Shown here piece after piece: positions 54,757 to 63,874 of a stretch of 64,000 bases of DNA (its first letter is position 1; each line of letters begins with the position of its first letter). A program made the translations under genes and the position numbers. The notes beneath the pieces are model-generated. The model saw nothing but the letters and a program-made list of their open reading frames with translations, did no database searches and had not been told where the DNA came from. This stretch comes from Flagellimonas hadalis (GTDB lineage: Bacteria > Bacteroidota > Bacteroidia > Flavobacteriales > Flavobacteriaceae), in contig NZ_VNIK02000004.1 of the NCBI RefSeq assembly GCF_007785775.2, positions 186,001-250,000 of the forward strand, given 5' to 3'.

Positions 54757-56185
54757 AGAACAGTAGGGGAATGACGAACTGGAATGTCAAGACCAATAGG
54801 CCTACTGCAATCAGGTTCAGGATAACCCCGACCCTTGCCATCTGTGGGATCTTCACATACCCACTGGCAAACACGATGGCGTTCGGGGGTGTGGCCATGG
54901 GAAGCATAAAGGCACAGCTACTGGCAATGGTGACGGGGACCAGCAAATAAAGGATGGGCACCTCCAAACCTATGGCAATACCCGCCACAACGGGCGCCAA
55001 GACGGCCACTAGGGCCACGTTGCTCATCAGTTCCGTCATAAAGAGCATCAACAGGATCAACAAAGTGGCCGTGAACAGAATGCTGATCTCGCTTTGCGCA
55101 ATGGCATTGGCCACCATATCCACAATGCCACTGGTGGACATTCCCTCGGCAAGGGCAAGCCCCCCGCCGAACAATATCAAAATGCCCCAGGCCAGTTTGG
55201 AGGTATCCTTCCATTCAATGATGAAATCTCCCTTCTTGATGTTGTAGGGTACGGCGAACAGTGCGATTGCCGCAAAAATGCTGATCATGGTGTCGGTAAG
55301 GCCCAATTGGGGAAAAATACTGTTGATCAAGGTCCTAAAGATCCATAGGAACACGGTGATGCCAAATATGACGAGGACCATCTTTTCCTTGCCAGAGGTC
55401 GGGCCCAGTTTGTCAAGTTCGGTATGGATCACTTCTTTGGATGCATTGAACTTGAGCCCACGGCTGGGGAACATCCATTTCACCAGGACCAGATACGAAA
55501 TACCGATCATGATGATGGAAAATGGCAGACCGATGGTCATCCACTTCAAAAAGGAGATCTCAATGTTGTACTCATTTTCCAAAAGGCCGATCAACACCGA
55601 GTTGGGTGGCGTCCCGATCACGGTCGCAATCCCACCCGCATTGGCGGAAAAGGCAATGCCCAACATCACGCTGAGGGCAAAGTTCTCGTCGTTCTTGGTG
55701 AAACCGTCCGCATCGTTGATCAAAAGGTTGATCACGGACAGGGCGATGGGCAGCATCACCACGGTACTGGCGGTATTGCTGATCCACATGCTCAAGGTCG
55801 CCGTCGCGATCATGAACCCCAAAATGACCTTATTGGGCGTGGTCCCCGTCAGCCGGATGATGTTCAGGGCGATTCGTTTGTGCAGGTTGACCTTTTCCAG
55901 GGCCAGGGCCATCACAAATCCACCAAAGAAGAGGAACACGATGGGACTTCCATAATTGGCACCGACCTCCGCGATGGGCAGAATTTTCAGGATGGGCAGC
56001 AAGAGCAGGGGCAAAAGGGCCGTCACCGATATGGAGACCGCCTCGGTGATCCACCAAATCAACATCCAGATGGCGACCGAAATTACGGGGTCCCCTTTTT
56101 CCGAAACCAGTTCGAAGGGCAGATTGTTCAATACCAAGAAAGCGACGGGCCCCAGAACGAGCCCTATTTTTTTGCTTAGTTCCAT
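54755..56185 (-). CDS. DASS/SLC13 family Na+:dicarboxylate or anion symporter
   Basis: A 476-residue inner-membrane transporter with about eleven hydrophobic segments. The substrate/sodium loop ATATLSMWISNTASTVVMLP near residue 138 and the second SNVALVAVLAPV repeat in the C-terminal half are diagnostic of SLC13-type carriers of succinate, other dicarboxylates or sulfate. The exact substrate is not resolvable. It is monocistronic. Confidence 0.92.
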   Translation of the reverse strand: MELSKKIGLVLGPVAFLVLNNLPFELVSEKGDPVISVAIWMLIWWITEAVSISVTALLPLLLLPILKILPIAEVGANYGSPIVFLFFGGFVMALALEKVNLHKRIALNIIRLTGTTPNKVILGFMIATATLSMWISNTASTVVMLPIALSVINLLINDADGFTKNDENFALSVMLGIAFSANAGGIATVIGTPPNSVLIGLLENEYNIEISFLKWMTIGLPFSIIMIGISYLVLVKWMFPSRGLKFNASKEVIHTELDKLGPTSGKEKMVLVIFGITVFLWIFRTLINSIFPQLGLTDTMISIFAAIALFAVPYNIKKGDFIIEWKDTSKLAWGILILFGGGLALAEGMSTSGIVDMVANAIAQSEISILFTATLLILLMLFMTELMSNVALVAVLAPVVAGIAIGLEVPILYLLVPVTIASSCAFMLPMATPPNAIVFASGYVKIPQMARVGVILNLIAVGLLVLTFQFVIPLLF

Positions 56186-56253
56186 ATGGGATCCTAAGCT
56201 ATGCTTTTTTGGGAAAACTTAAAAATAAAGACACTGTCCAAAAAAGTTGCTCT

Positions 56254-56323
56254 CTGTCAATTCGAGCGCAGTCGAGAATTTATTGCTGACAATCAAAAGG
56301 TTTCGACTGCGCTCAACCTGACA
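56254..56323. repeat. Inverted pair of palindromic repeats
   Basis: TGTCAATTCGAGCGCAGTCG (from 56255) faces TTTCGACTGCGCTCAACCTG (from 56301). The two opposite copies can fold into one long hairpin of about 70 nt. It lies downstream of a TonB receptor gene, between two minus-strand genes. Confidence 0.88.
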
Positions 56324-56387
56324 AAGTTCAAGTTCAATTGTTCTTTTGGACATCCATACTTTGAGACAGTTAAATTAAAAACTCTCC

Positions 56388-59240
56388 CTATTTTATTTTG
56401 AAAGTCAACCTTCCAAATACGTAACGTCCGTTGGTTCCAAATTGAACGGACCTTCTGGAGTAGATAAACCGTCCGTCCGATCTAAAGGCAGGGTCGTTCT
56501 TATCCGGATACACATCTAGCAGGTTGTTTGCTCCGAGCGTGAATCTGGTATTGTTTGAAATATTGTAGCCTACGGAAAGGTCGGTGATCACCTTTGCACC
56601 AAATGTATAATCAATGGTAGGGTCGTCTTCATTGGTGGCTTCCCTTACTTCTCCAAAATATCCATTTCTTAAAAAGAAATTCCACTTGTCCCCCACTTTT
56701 ATATTGTGCGAGAGATTTCCTTTGGTCGTGGGAACCGCTGATTCCAGATAAATTCTGCTTGTTGGGTCAAAATAGGTGTCCCTCAATCCTGCATCGGCAA
56801 TGGCTTTGGGAATCTTGACCTTTTCGACACTGGTTTCAGAAAACGTGAAGGCCAGCGTATTGGTCAAGGAGACATTATCCGAAATGTTTGCCTTGTGGTC
56901 CACCACAAAGTCCAAACCTTTGGTTTGCGTATCCACAGAATTGGCAAAGAAAGCTGCCTGTGTGGCGTTGGCCTGTTGGAACAAGTTGGCCAACTCGGCA
57001 TTTCCGTTATCACCGAACTGTCCGGTAAGGATTACCCTATCATCAATATTGATGAGATATCCATCCAAAGTGAATTTCAGGTTGGCACTGGGTACCCTGG
57101 CCGTGAAACCGGCCGTGGCCCCAATGGAGGTTTCTTCTTTGAGAGGTTCAATGCCCAAAAGACGGGCAACCCTAGAGGTGTTTGGGAAAACACCAACCTC
57201 ATTTGGAACTCCATCCACAAAAAGGGTCGAAGTTGAGCTGTAATGGATTTGATGAAGGGAAGGAGCCCTAAAACCAGTTTGGCCTCCACCTCGTAGGTTA
57301 AAGTTCTCCGTTACTTTGATCCTTGTGGCCAATTTGTAATTGAGGGTTCCTCCAAAATCGGAGAAGTTTTCATAACGGATTGCCCCACTCAGCAAGATGG
57401 ATTCAGTAATATCGGTCTCAATATCGAAATAACCTGCTATGGTATTTCTAAAGGCATCCACTTCATTATCGGGTTTGAACCCAGGGAACACTTGTATGCC
57501 CCCAGGTCTGGAATTTCCAAAAAAGTCAGTGGGAACAATTGAGTTGGGGTCGGTGGGGTCGTGTGGCTTGCCCAAGGTGTTGTATTGTGTATAGGAAGCT
57601 TCTTCCCCGGCCACAATGGCATAGTTTTCCACACGGTATTCTGCCCCAAAAGCAATGTTAAGGCCGGCCATGGTGTCCTCAAAAAAACGGTTCATGTCAA
57701 AATTGGTGGTGTTCTCACTATAGTTGAACCCTCCCGAGTCTGCTTCAAAGGGGGTGGAATTGCCCAATGAGGCATTATTGGAATTGGTAACGAAGTACGT
57801 GAACTTGTTCTTGCCGTAGGAATTGCTGAAATCCACATTCCAATCCCCAAGCATGCCTCTTATCCCAAAAGCGGCCGATTTATCCACAATGTTGGAGTTG
57901 ATTTCGGGCAAAAAGCCATTCATATAGGCCGGACTGTAGGCCCTTGACTCACTGGGAAGCCTATAAAAGCCAGCTGCTTTACCATTTTTGAAGCTCAATC
58001 CACCAAAACCGTAGAGTTCCAGATTTTCGTCCAAAGGAATGGAAAGGTTGGCGAAAAACTGAGCGCCCCTTACTTGGGATTGCCCTACCTGCATATTGAA
58101 GTCACTGCGTTGAAGCCCTCTTGCAAGTAGTTCGGATTCTGTAACATCTTCGCTCAAGATTCCTTGAAGTTCTTCTTTGGTTTCATTGCCATTTAAAGCA
58201 ATTCCAGCTGTGCTGGCATATTGAAAAATATCCGTGAGGTCATCATCCAAGAGAAGTGAAAGGTCATAATTGTCTTCGGCCGCAACTCTCTCTATGGAAT
58301 TATAGGAATTAAAAATAGACCCTTCCCACTCCTGCATGCGGTTGGTGGATCCCCTATAATTAAAATTTCCGGTAAAGTTGATAAAGCCACCGTCCTTTCC
58401 GATCGGCAGCCCGTAGTTCAGTCCGAGGTTGACTTTTTCGCCGTCCACTTTTTTGCTTGGGCCATGTTCACTTGTGAAATTGCCCCCAGTGTTTACATCG
58501 ACTTGCAATTCGTTCACGTTCTTTTTGAGGACAATGTTGATGACCCCTGCAATGGCATCGGAACCGTATTGTGCGGCCGCACCATCCCTGAGAATTTCAA
58601 TTCGGGATATGGAGTTGGATGGAATGGTGGTCATGTCGGTGCCTACACTTCCCCGACCAAAGGTCCCGTTTACGTTTACGAGCCCTGTTTTGTGTCTTCT
58701 TTTACCGTTGATGAGCACCAAAACCTGATCTGGTCCAAGTCCACGCAATGAGGCTGGGGCAATGTGGTCCGTACCATCAGAAATGGATTGCGGATTGGAG
58801 GTGAAGGACGGTGCCGCATAATTCAGAATTTCCGTAACAGTGACTTGCGGGGTGGATTGCGTCAGTTCGGTGACATCCAACACATCTACCGGCACGGGGG
58901 TGTCCGTTGCCGTTCTGTTGGCATTTCGGGAGCCAACCACCACCACATTTTCCAGTTCCAACCCAGCTTGCAACGTAACATCCAGTTTGCTGCCTGTAAC
59001 CGTCGCTTCCTTTGTGTTGAAGCCAACGTAGGAGAATACCAAAATGTCACCCTGATTTGCATTGATGCTGTAATTGCCATCAAAATCGGTGATGGTGCCC
59101 GTAGTAGTTCCCTTTACTTGTACCGAAGCCCCTGGCAAAGGCACGTTTTGGTCGTCATAAACGGTTCCTGTTACCTCTTGTGCCGTGCTGGCAAAAGATA
59201 CCAATAGCACAAAAAGGAATGCTAATTTCATTCTTTTCAT
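56388..59240 (-). CDS. TonB-dependent receptor with CarboxypepD_reg-like domain
   Basis: A 950-residue outer-membrane receptor: signal peptide, CarboxypepD_reg-like domain (VTGTVYDDQNVPLPGASVQV), plug domain (DVTELTQSTPQVTVTEILNY, VEILRDGAAAQYGSDAIAG-like block) and barrel ending LTFKIK. The block RIEILRDGAAAQYGSDAIAG is the conserved plug end. No SusD follows, so it is probably not a glycan transporter; the substrate is unknown. ATG 59240 (MKRMKLAFL) is used, with an equally good ATG three codons in. Confidence 0.92.
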   Translation of the reverse strand: MKRMKLAFLFVLLVSFASTAQEVTGTVYDDQNVPLPGASVQVKGTTTGTITDFDGNYSINANQGDILVFSYVGFNTKEATVTGSKLDVTLQAGLELENVVVVGSRNANRTATDTPVPVDVLDVTELTQSTPQVTVTEILNYAAPSFTSNPQSISDGTDHIAPASLRGLGPDQVLVLINGKRRHKTGLVNVNGTFGRGSVGTDMTTIPSNSISRIEILRDGAAAQYGSDAIAGVINIVLKKNVNELQVDVNTGGNFTSEHGPSKKVDGEKVNLGLNYGLPIGKDGGFINFTGNFNYRGSTNRMQEWEGSIFNSYNSIERVAAEDNYDLSLLLDDDLTDIFQYASTAGIALNGNETKEELQGILSEDVTESELLARGLQRSDFNMQVGQSQVRGAQFFANLSIPLDENLELYGFGGLSFKNGKAAGFYRLPSESRAYSPAYMNGFLPEINSNIVDKSAAFGIRGMLGDWNVDFSNSYGKNKFTYFVTNSNNASLGNSTPFEADSGGFNYSENTTNFDMNRFFEDTMAGLNIAFGAEYRVENYAIVAGEEASYTQYNTLGKPHDPTDPNSIVPTDFFGNSRPGGIQVFPGFKPDNEVDAFRNTIAGYFDIETDITESILLSGAIRYENFSDFGGTLNYKLATRIKVTENFNLRGGGQTGFRAPSLHQIHYSSTSTLFVDGVPNEVGVFPNTSRVARLLGIEPLKEETSIGATAGFTARVPSANLKFTLDGYLINIDDRVILTGQFGDNGNAELANLFQQANATQAAFFANSVDTQTKGLDFVVDHKANISDNVSLTNTLAFTFSETSVEKVKIPKAIADAGLRDTYFDPTSRIYLESAVPTTKGNLSHNIKVGDKWNFFLRNGYFGEVREATNEDDPTIDYTFGAKVITDLSVGYNISNNTRFTLGANNLLDVYPDKNDPAFRSDGRFIYSRRSVQFGTNGRYVFGRLTFKIK

Positions 59241-59327
59241 ATAAGTAGATTTTAGTAAGATTATAGGGGGTAGCTGCTGGAAATTCCCTTCCAATCAAGA
59301 AGAGAATTGTGGTAATATAGGGCTTTT

Positions 59328-59370
59328 TTTAAAAATAAAACCCCTGCATCAGATTGAAATGCAAGGGTTT
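59328..59370 (-). terminator. Terminator of lysS
   Basis: On the minus strand AAACCCTTGCAT...ATGCAGGGGTTTT with an ATTTTT tail follows the lysS stop by about 35 bases. Confidence 0.8.
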
Positions 59371-59399
59371 GTGTTCGGCTATGGTAGAAATTTCTTGAC

Positions 59400-61091
59400 T
59401 TATCCGGCATATTTTGCCAAAAGGGAGTCTTCTGTTTTCACCACTTTCAAAAGCCCATGGTTGGCAAGGCCCTTGGTACTCTTATCCCATTTTTTGCCGC
59501 TGAGTGCTGCCTTTTCCTTCAGTTCGGCCAAGGGCATTTCTCCTACGGGTTTTAGAATGTCCATGATGATTTTTTCCTCTTCCGTAAGCTCCACTTTTTT
59601 CTTTTCAGGGCGCATTTGCGGGAAGAACAGCACTTCTTGGATGGAGGAGTTGTTGGTCATCAACATCACCAAACGGTCTATCCCGATGCCAATTCCAGAG
59701 GTTGGGGGCATTCCATATTCCAGAGCACGGAGGAAATCCTGATCGATGAACATGGCCTCATCATCCCCTTTTTCGGAGAGTTTGAGCTGGTCCTCAAAAC
59801 GTTCCCGTTGGTCAATGGGGTCGTTCAGCTCGGAATAGGCATTGGCCAGCTCCTTGCCGTTCACCATCAGCTCAAAACGTTCCGTGAGCTTTGGGTTGTT
59901 GCGGTGCTCTTTCGTCAATGGGCTCATCTCCTTCGGATAGTCGATGATAAACGTAGGTTGGATGTAGTGATGCTCACATTTTTCACCAAAGATCTCATCG
60001 ATCAATTTGCCCACGCCCATGGTATCGTCCACCTCAATGCCCAATGTTTTGGCCGTTTCGCGAAGCTCACCCTCATTCATGCCCGCCACATCGTGGCCCG
60101 TATGGATTTTGATGGCTTCCAGGATCGGGACCCTTGGGTACGGGGCCTTGAACTCGATATCGTGTGCACCAACCTTCACTTTGGTGCTGCCCGTGGCGTC
60201 GATGGCCACTTTTTCCAACAGTTTTTCGGTGGTGTCCATCATCCAGTTGTAATCCTTGTAAGCCACGTAGAGTTCCATAACGGTAAACTCTGGGTTGTGG
60301 GTGCGGTCCATGCCTTCGTTGCGGAAATCCTTGGCAAACTCATATACACCGTCAAATCCGCCCACAATCAATCGTTTCAGGTACAGTTCGTTGGCAATAC
60401 GGAGGTACAAGGGAATGTTCAGCGCGTTGTGGTGCGTCAAAAACGGACGTGCCGCAGCTCCACCGGGAATAGGTTGCAAAATGGGGGTCTCCACCTCCAA
60501 ATAACCTTTTGCGTTGTAAAATTCACGGATGCTGTTGGTGATCTTGGTCCTTTTGATGAAGGTGTCCTTCACTTGGGGGTTCACCACAAGGTCCACATAC
60601 CGTTGGCGGTAACGGAGCTCCGGGTCGTTGAAGGCATCGTGCACGGTCCCGTCCTCATCTACCTTTGGTAGGGGAAGGGGGCGCAACGATTTGCTGAGCA
60701 GGGTGAAATTTTTCACCATCACGGTTTTTTCGCCTACTTGGGTGGTGAACAGTTCGCCTTCCACACCGATGATGTCACCAATGTCCAATAATTTTTTATA
60801 GACCTCATTGTACAGGTCTTTGTCATCGCCGGGACAAATTTCATCACGGTTAAAATAGACCTGAATGCGCCCCTCACTGTCCTGAAGCTCGGTAAAGGAT
60901 GCCTTGCCCTGGATCCTGCGGGACATCAACCTACCGGAAATCACCACCTTTTTCCCTTCCTTAAAATCATTCTTGATGCCCTTGGTCGTGGCATCCACAG
61001 GATACAATGCTGCGGGATAGGGGTCTATGCCCATTTCCCTGAGTTTGGTCAATTTTTCCCTTCGAACGATCTCTTGTTCCGATAGTTGCAT
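59400..61091 (-). CDS. lysS: Lysyl-tRNA synthetase, class II
   Basis: A 563-residue class II synthetase charging tRNA-Lys. It has the N-terminal OB-fold anticodon-binding domain ([18 protein letters not shown]) and the catalytic core with motif 2 [15 protein letters not shown] and motif 3 [13 protein letters not shown]-terminal extension of about 60 residues ([20 protein letters not shown]) is typical of Bacteroidota LysS. ATG 61091 (MQLSEQE) is used; the longer open frame passes through the terminator of the preceding gene. Confidence 0.97.
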   Translation of the reverse strand: MQLSEQEIVRREKLTKLREMGIDPYPAALYPVDATTKGIKNDFKEGKKVVISGRLMSRRIQGKASFTELQDSEGRIQVYFNRDEICPGDDKDLYNEVYKKLLDIGDIIGVEGELFTTQVGEKTVMVKNFTLLSKSLRPLPLPKVDEDGTVHDAFNDPELRYRQRYVDLVVNPQVKDTFIKRTKITNSIREFYNAKGYLEVETPILQPIPGGAAARPFLTHHNALNIPLYLRIANELYLKRLIVGGFDGVYEFAKDFRNEGMDRTHNPEFTVMELYVAYKDYNWMMDTTEKLLEKVAIDATGSTKVKVGAHDIEFKAPYPRVPILEAIKIHTGHDVAGMNEGELRETAKTLGIEVDDTMGVGKLIDEIFGEKCEHHYIQPTFIIDYPKEMSPLTKEHRNNPKLTERFELMVNGKELANAYSELNDPIDQRERFEDQLKLSEKGDDEAMFIDQDFLRALEYGMPPTSGIGIGIDRLVMLMTNNSSIQEVLFFPQMRPEKKKVELTEEEKIIMDILKPVGEMPLAELKEKAALSGKKWDKSTKGLANHGLLKVVKTEDSLLAKYAG

Positions 61092-61102
61092 AGTCTGTAA
61101 AA

Positions 61103-61138
61103 AATTAAAGCGCAAAATTACACTTTTGCGCTTTAATT
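61103..61138. terminator. Terminator between the thioredoxin-like gene and lysS
   Basis: AATTAAAGCGCAAAA-TTACAC-TTTTGCGCTTTAATT is a perfect 15-bp stem, with T-rich continuation on the minus strand; it separates the two minus-strand genes. Confidence 0.9.
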
Positions 61139-61155
61139 CACTGCCTTGACCGGGC

Positions 61156-61698
61156 TTAATATGCATAATTGGGAGTGTAGGACTTTTTTAGGAGGATCTG
61201 GGCCATGTCCTCCTCCAAGGTTTCCAACGGACTTTCCACGATACGGTTGACCTCCTTTCCGTCCTTGAAAAAGATGAGAGTTGGGACTTTGATGATGTTC
61301 AGCCCTTTTTCTTCGCCCGTGGGACTCTTCTTGTAGTGGTCTTGTCGGCGGTCGAGAGCTATGATTTCCAGTTGGTCCATCGGATACTGGGCCGTTTCCA
61401 AAATTTTGATCATTCTCGGGACTTCCCTTTTGCTATCGCCGCACCAAGTACCCAAAAAGAGTTTGATGTCGTGTTTGGCCATTTTCTTTTTGAACAGGTT
61501 TAGCATGGTCTCGTCCACAGTGTAGTCGTTATGGCCCTTGTGGAACCAATTGTTATACGGCTCGGATTGCAGGCCATCCAGATTGATTTTGCCGACCAAT
61601 AATTTTTGGCCGTTTTCCAGTTCGATTTCTTGGTTGAATTCTTGTGCCGAAACAACGGCAATGCATAGCATAAGTAGTGTTGTTAAAACGTGTTTCAT
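61156..61698 (-). CDS. Secreted thioredoxin-like protein with WCGDS site
   Basis: A 180-residue protein with a signal peptide (cleavage near VVSAQEF) and a thioredoxin fold. The active-site region is [13 protein letters not shown], which keeps only one cysteine (C-x-x-S), so it is not a standard disulfide oxidoreductase; single-cysteine variants may form mixed disulfides or do peroxidase-like chemistry. Conserved [13 protein letters not shown] with a cis-proline follows. The substrate is unknown. It is probably periplasmic. Confidence 0.85.
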   Translation of the reverse strand: MKHVLTTLLMLCIAVVSAQEFNQEIELENGQKLLVGKINLDGLQSEPYNNWFHKGHNDYTVDETMLNLFKKKMAKHDIKLFLGTWCGDSKREVPRMIKILETAQYPMDQLEIIALDRRQDHYKKSPTGEEKGLNIIKVPTLIFFKDGKEVNRIVESPLETLEEDMAQILLKKSYTPNYAY

Positions 61699-61797
61699 AA
61701 TTTTCCAGATGTATGATTATGCCGGAAAATTCCATAAAAACGAGGCTTGGAAGCGTTTTGTGAAGGTGGAAATGGGTTCTAGACCGGGGGTTGAAAT

Positions 61798-62844
61798 TTA
61801 TTTTTTGAAGAGGAGGACAATCTCTTCGCGCGACGAAATGTCCAGTTTTTTATACAGGTTGTTGATGTGTGTCTTTACCGTGCTCAGGCTCACGAAAAGT
61901 TCGGTGGCTATCTCCTTATTGCTCTTGTCCATCAGGATGAGCTGTACGATCTTCTGTTCCTGTGGGGTGAGTCTTTGGAAAAGGGAGTTGCCCTTGGTCT
62001 TGGCCACTTTTTTTCGGTTCAGGAAAAAATAGACATTGCCCATAAGGGAGAGCAAAAGAAGGATGAGAACGGGCCATTTCCATTGCAGGGATTTGGGCTT
62101 GTTGAAGTTCGCCAGTTCTTGGTCCGTACTGATTTCCGCAAGATATTCCTGTGTGAAACTGGCATTGGGATAGACGGATTGCAATCTTTCGGAAAGTCGG
62201 TCGTAATAATCCGTCCTGCCTAAGTTTTGAAGATAGAAACCATAGGTTTCGTTCCTTTTGTCCGATAAAAAATCATAGATGAAGAGCTCTGCCAGTGGTT
62301 CTTGGGCCATTTTTCCAAAGTTCTGGAGGACATCGAACCATTTTTCAAGGTTCAGTTTTTTGTTGGCCTCGCTGTGATATTCCATAAAGTCATAGGCCAT
62401 TTGCTCCTTCAACAATTGCACTTCCAGCAACAGGGAAGAGTTCGGGTTGGTGGACGCAATGGTACAGAGGGCCTGGTTTTCAAAAGAAGTGGGAAACTGC
62501 ACGGTATCTTTATTATTGGCAATGAAAAGAACGCTCTTGCTGTTGTTGCACTGCCCCAGAAAATGCTGGGCGCCTTCTTCGGAGCAGCCATCCACATGGA
62601 TGCGATAGATACGGTTGTCCGTTTTCAAATTGTTCCCTTCAAACTGAAAATGGCCCAGGGAGTCGACCGTGGTCTTCTTCACGATCTGGTCCAGATACAC
62701 GCGGGACGATTTGCGGTAATCCTCCACCACTGACAAATAGATGGGACTGCCTGCATTTTCCTTGGAAACCTCCCCAGAAAAATGGTATTGGGCCATCAAG
62801 GCAGAAGTGTTCAAAAAAAGCAGGACTAGGACAAAAAAACGCAT
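61798..62844 (-). CDS. Membrane-tethered LuxR-type transcription regulator
   Basis: A 348-residue regulator: signal or first membrane segment (2-17), a periplasmic sensor of about 240 residues, one membrane helix at about 258-276 (WPVLILLLLSLMGNVYFFL) and a C-terminal cytoplasmic LuxR HTH at about 290-345 (LTPQEQKIVQLILMDKSNKEIA and SLSTVKTHINNLYKKLDIS). This is a one-component sensor binding DNA directly at the membrane. The periplasmic ligand is unknown. It is divergent from the YqaE operon, which is a plausible target. ATG 62844 (MRFFVLVLL) is used. Confidence 0.88.
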   Translation of the reverse strand: MRFFVLVLLFLNTSALMAQYHFSGEVSKENAGSPIYLSVVEDYRKSSRVYLDQIVKKTTVDSLGHFQFEGNNLKTDNRIYRIHVDGCSEEGAQHFLGQCNNSKSVLFIANNKDTVQFPTSFENQALCTIASTNPNSSLLLEVQLLKEQMAYDFMEYHSEANKKLNLEKWFDVLQNFGKMAQEPLAELFIYDFLSDKRNETYGFYLQNLGRTDYYDRLSERLQSVYPNASFTQEYLAEISTDQELANFNKPKSLQWKWPVLILLLLSLMGNVYFFLNRKKVAKTKGNSLFQRLTPQEQKIVQLILMDKSNKEIATELFVSLSTVKTHINNLYKKLDISSREEIVLLFKK

Positions 62845-62881
62845 GGTTCGTTCAAAAGTGTTCCTAAAAGTAATGGTTTTA

Positions 62882-62929
62882 TGTAACAAAAGACCCAAAA
62901 TGCCTACTTATAGGTATCATCAATCAAAA
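62882..62929 (+). promoter_or_regulatory. Candidate alternative promoter and leader of the YqaE operon
   Basis: TGTAACA at 62882, then CTTATAGG at 62907 (25 bases later) and TATCATCAATCAAAA at 62915-62929, ahead of the YqaE start. Confidence 0.6.
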
Positions 62930-62938
62930 TCAAAAATC

Positions 62939-63094
62939 ATGAGTTTCTGGCGTGTCTTATTGGCCATATTTTTCCCGCCCCTTTCGGTGATCGGGAAAGG
63001 TTGTGGGTCTTTCCTTATTGTATTACTTTTGACGCTTTGCGGATGGGTTCCCGGTGTAATCGGGGCATTGGTCATCCTCAACAAAGCGAACTAA
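62939..63094 (+). CDS. YqaE/Pmp3 family membrane protein
   Basis: A 51-residue protein with two hydrophobic segments (MSFWRVLLAIFFPPLSVIGKGCG and FLIVLLLTLCGWVPGVIGAL as the two halves), the FPP...G.GCG pattern of the YqaE/Pmp3 family, involved in membrane potential and stress tolerance. It is followed by a lipoprotein gene 10 bases later. Confidence 0.92.
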   Translation: MSFWRVLLAIFFPPLSVIGKGCGSFLIVLLLTLCGWVPGVIGALVILNKAN

Positions 63095-63104
63095 ATAAAC
63101 CACC

Positions 63105-63842
63105 ATGAAAAAAATCCAAATCTTGATCGGGGCCATCATCCTTGGCCTGGCCATTTCCTGTAATTTCACCGAAGAGATCCATTTGAAGGAAGATGGTTCG
63201 GGCAAACTGTCCATCAATTTTGATGGGTCGGAACTGATGCAAATGGCAGGGGAAGAAATGGCAAAGACCAACGAAAAGGCTGTGGATTCCATCATCTCCT
63301 TCAAGGAACTGTTGGAAGAACGTAAGGACAGTATTGCCCAATTGTCGCCGGAAGAGCAGGCCAAGTTGAAGCGTTTGGAGCCTTTCGACCTTCGAATGGT
63401 GATGAACCCGGACGAAAAGGTGATGACCTTTGACCTGTTCAGTGACTTTTCCGACATCAGCGAGATGAACGATGCCTTCAACACCTTTCAAGAGGCCAGC
63501 CTGATGGGTTCCAACAAGACCCAACAGCCAACGCCCGTCCCTGCATCGGAACAATCCACCGAGGTGAACTACACATTTGCCAAGAACAAGTTTACCCGCA
63601 CGGCCAAAATCGTGGACCAAGCACTTTTCCAGCAGAGCATGGACAGCTTGCAGGGCGCGGAGATGTTCCTTTCGGGATCAACCTATACGCTCAAATACCA
63701 TTTCCCCAAAAGGGTAAAATCCACCACCTTGGAGGAGGCTACCTTCAGTGTCGACGGGAAAACTTTGATCTATGAGGTCAGTTTCCTGGAGCTGATGAAG
63801 AACCCTTCCTTGCTAGATCTTGAGGTGGAGTTGGAGGACTAG
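63105..63842 (+). CDS. Secreted lipoprotein of unknown function
   Basis: A 245-residue lipoprotein (lipobox LAISC19) with an N-terminal beta stretch (IHLKEDGSGKLSINFDGSEL) and a helical middle with a Gln/Glu-rich SIAQLSPEEQAKLKRLEP run. I do not recognise a named domain. It probably shares a transcript with the YqaE gene. Confidence 0.75.
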   Translation: MKKIQILIGAIILGLAISCNFTEEIHLKEDGSGKLSINFDGSELMQMAGEEMAKTNEKAVDSIISFKELLEERKDSIAQLSPEEQAKLKRLEPFDLRMVMNPDEKVMTFDLFSDFSDISEMNDAFNTFQEASLMGSNKTQQPTPVPASEQSTEVNYTFAKNKFTRTAKIVDQALFQQSMDSLQGAEMFLSGSTYTLKYHFPKRVKSTTLEEATFSVDGKTLIYEVSFLELMKNPSLLDLEVELED

Positions 63843-63862
63843 TTTTCCTCCACAGGGCTTCG

Positions 63863-63870
63863 TATCTTTG
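63863..63870 (+). promoter_or_regulatory. -7 promoter element of lipB, near-leaderless
   Basis: TATCTTTG matches TAnnTTTG; only 4 bases separate it from the lipB ATG at 63875. Confidence 0.65.
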
Positions 63871-63874
63871 TGGG

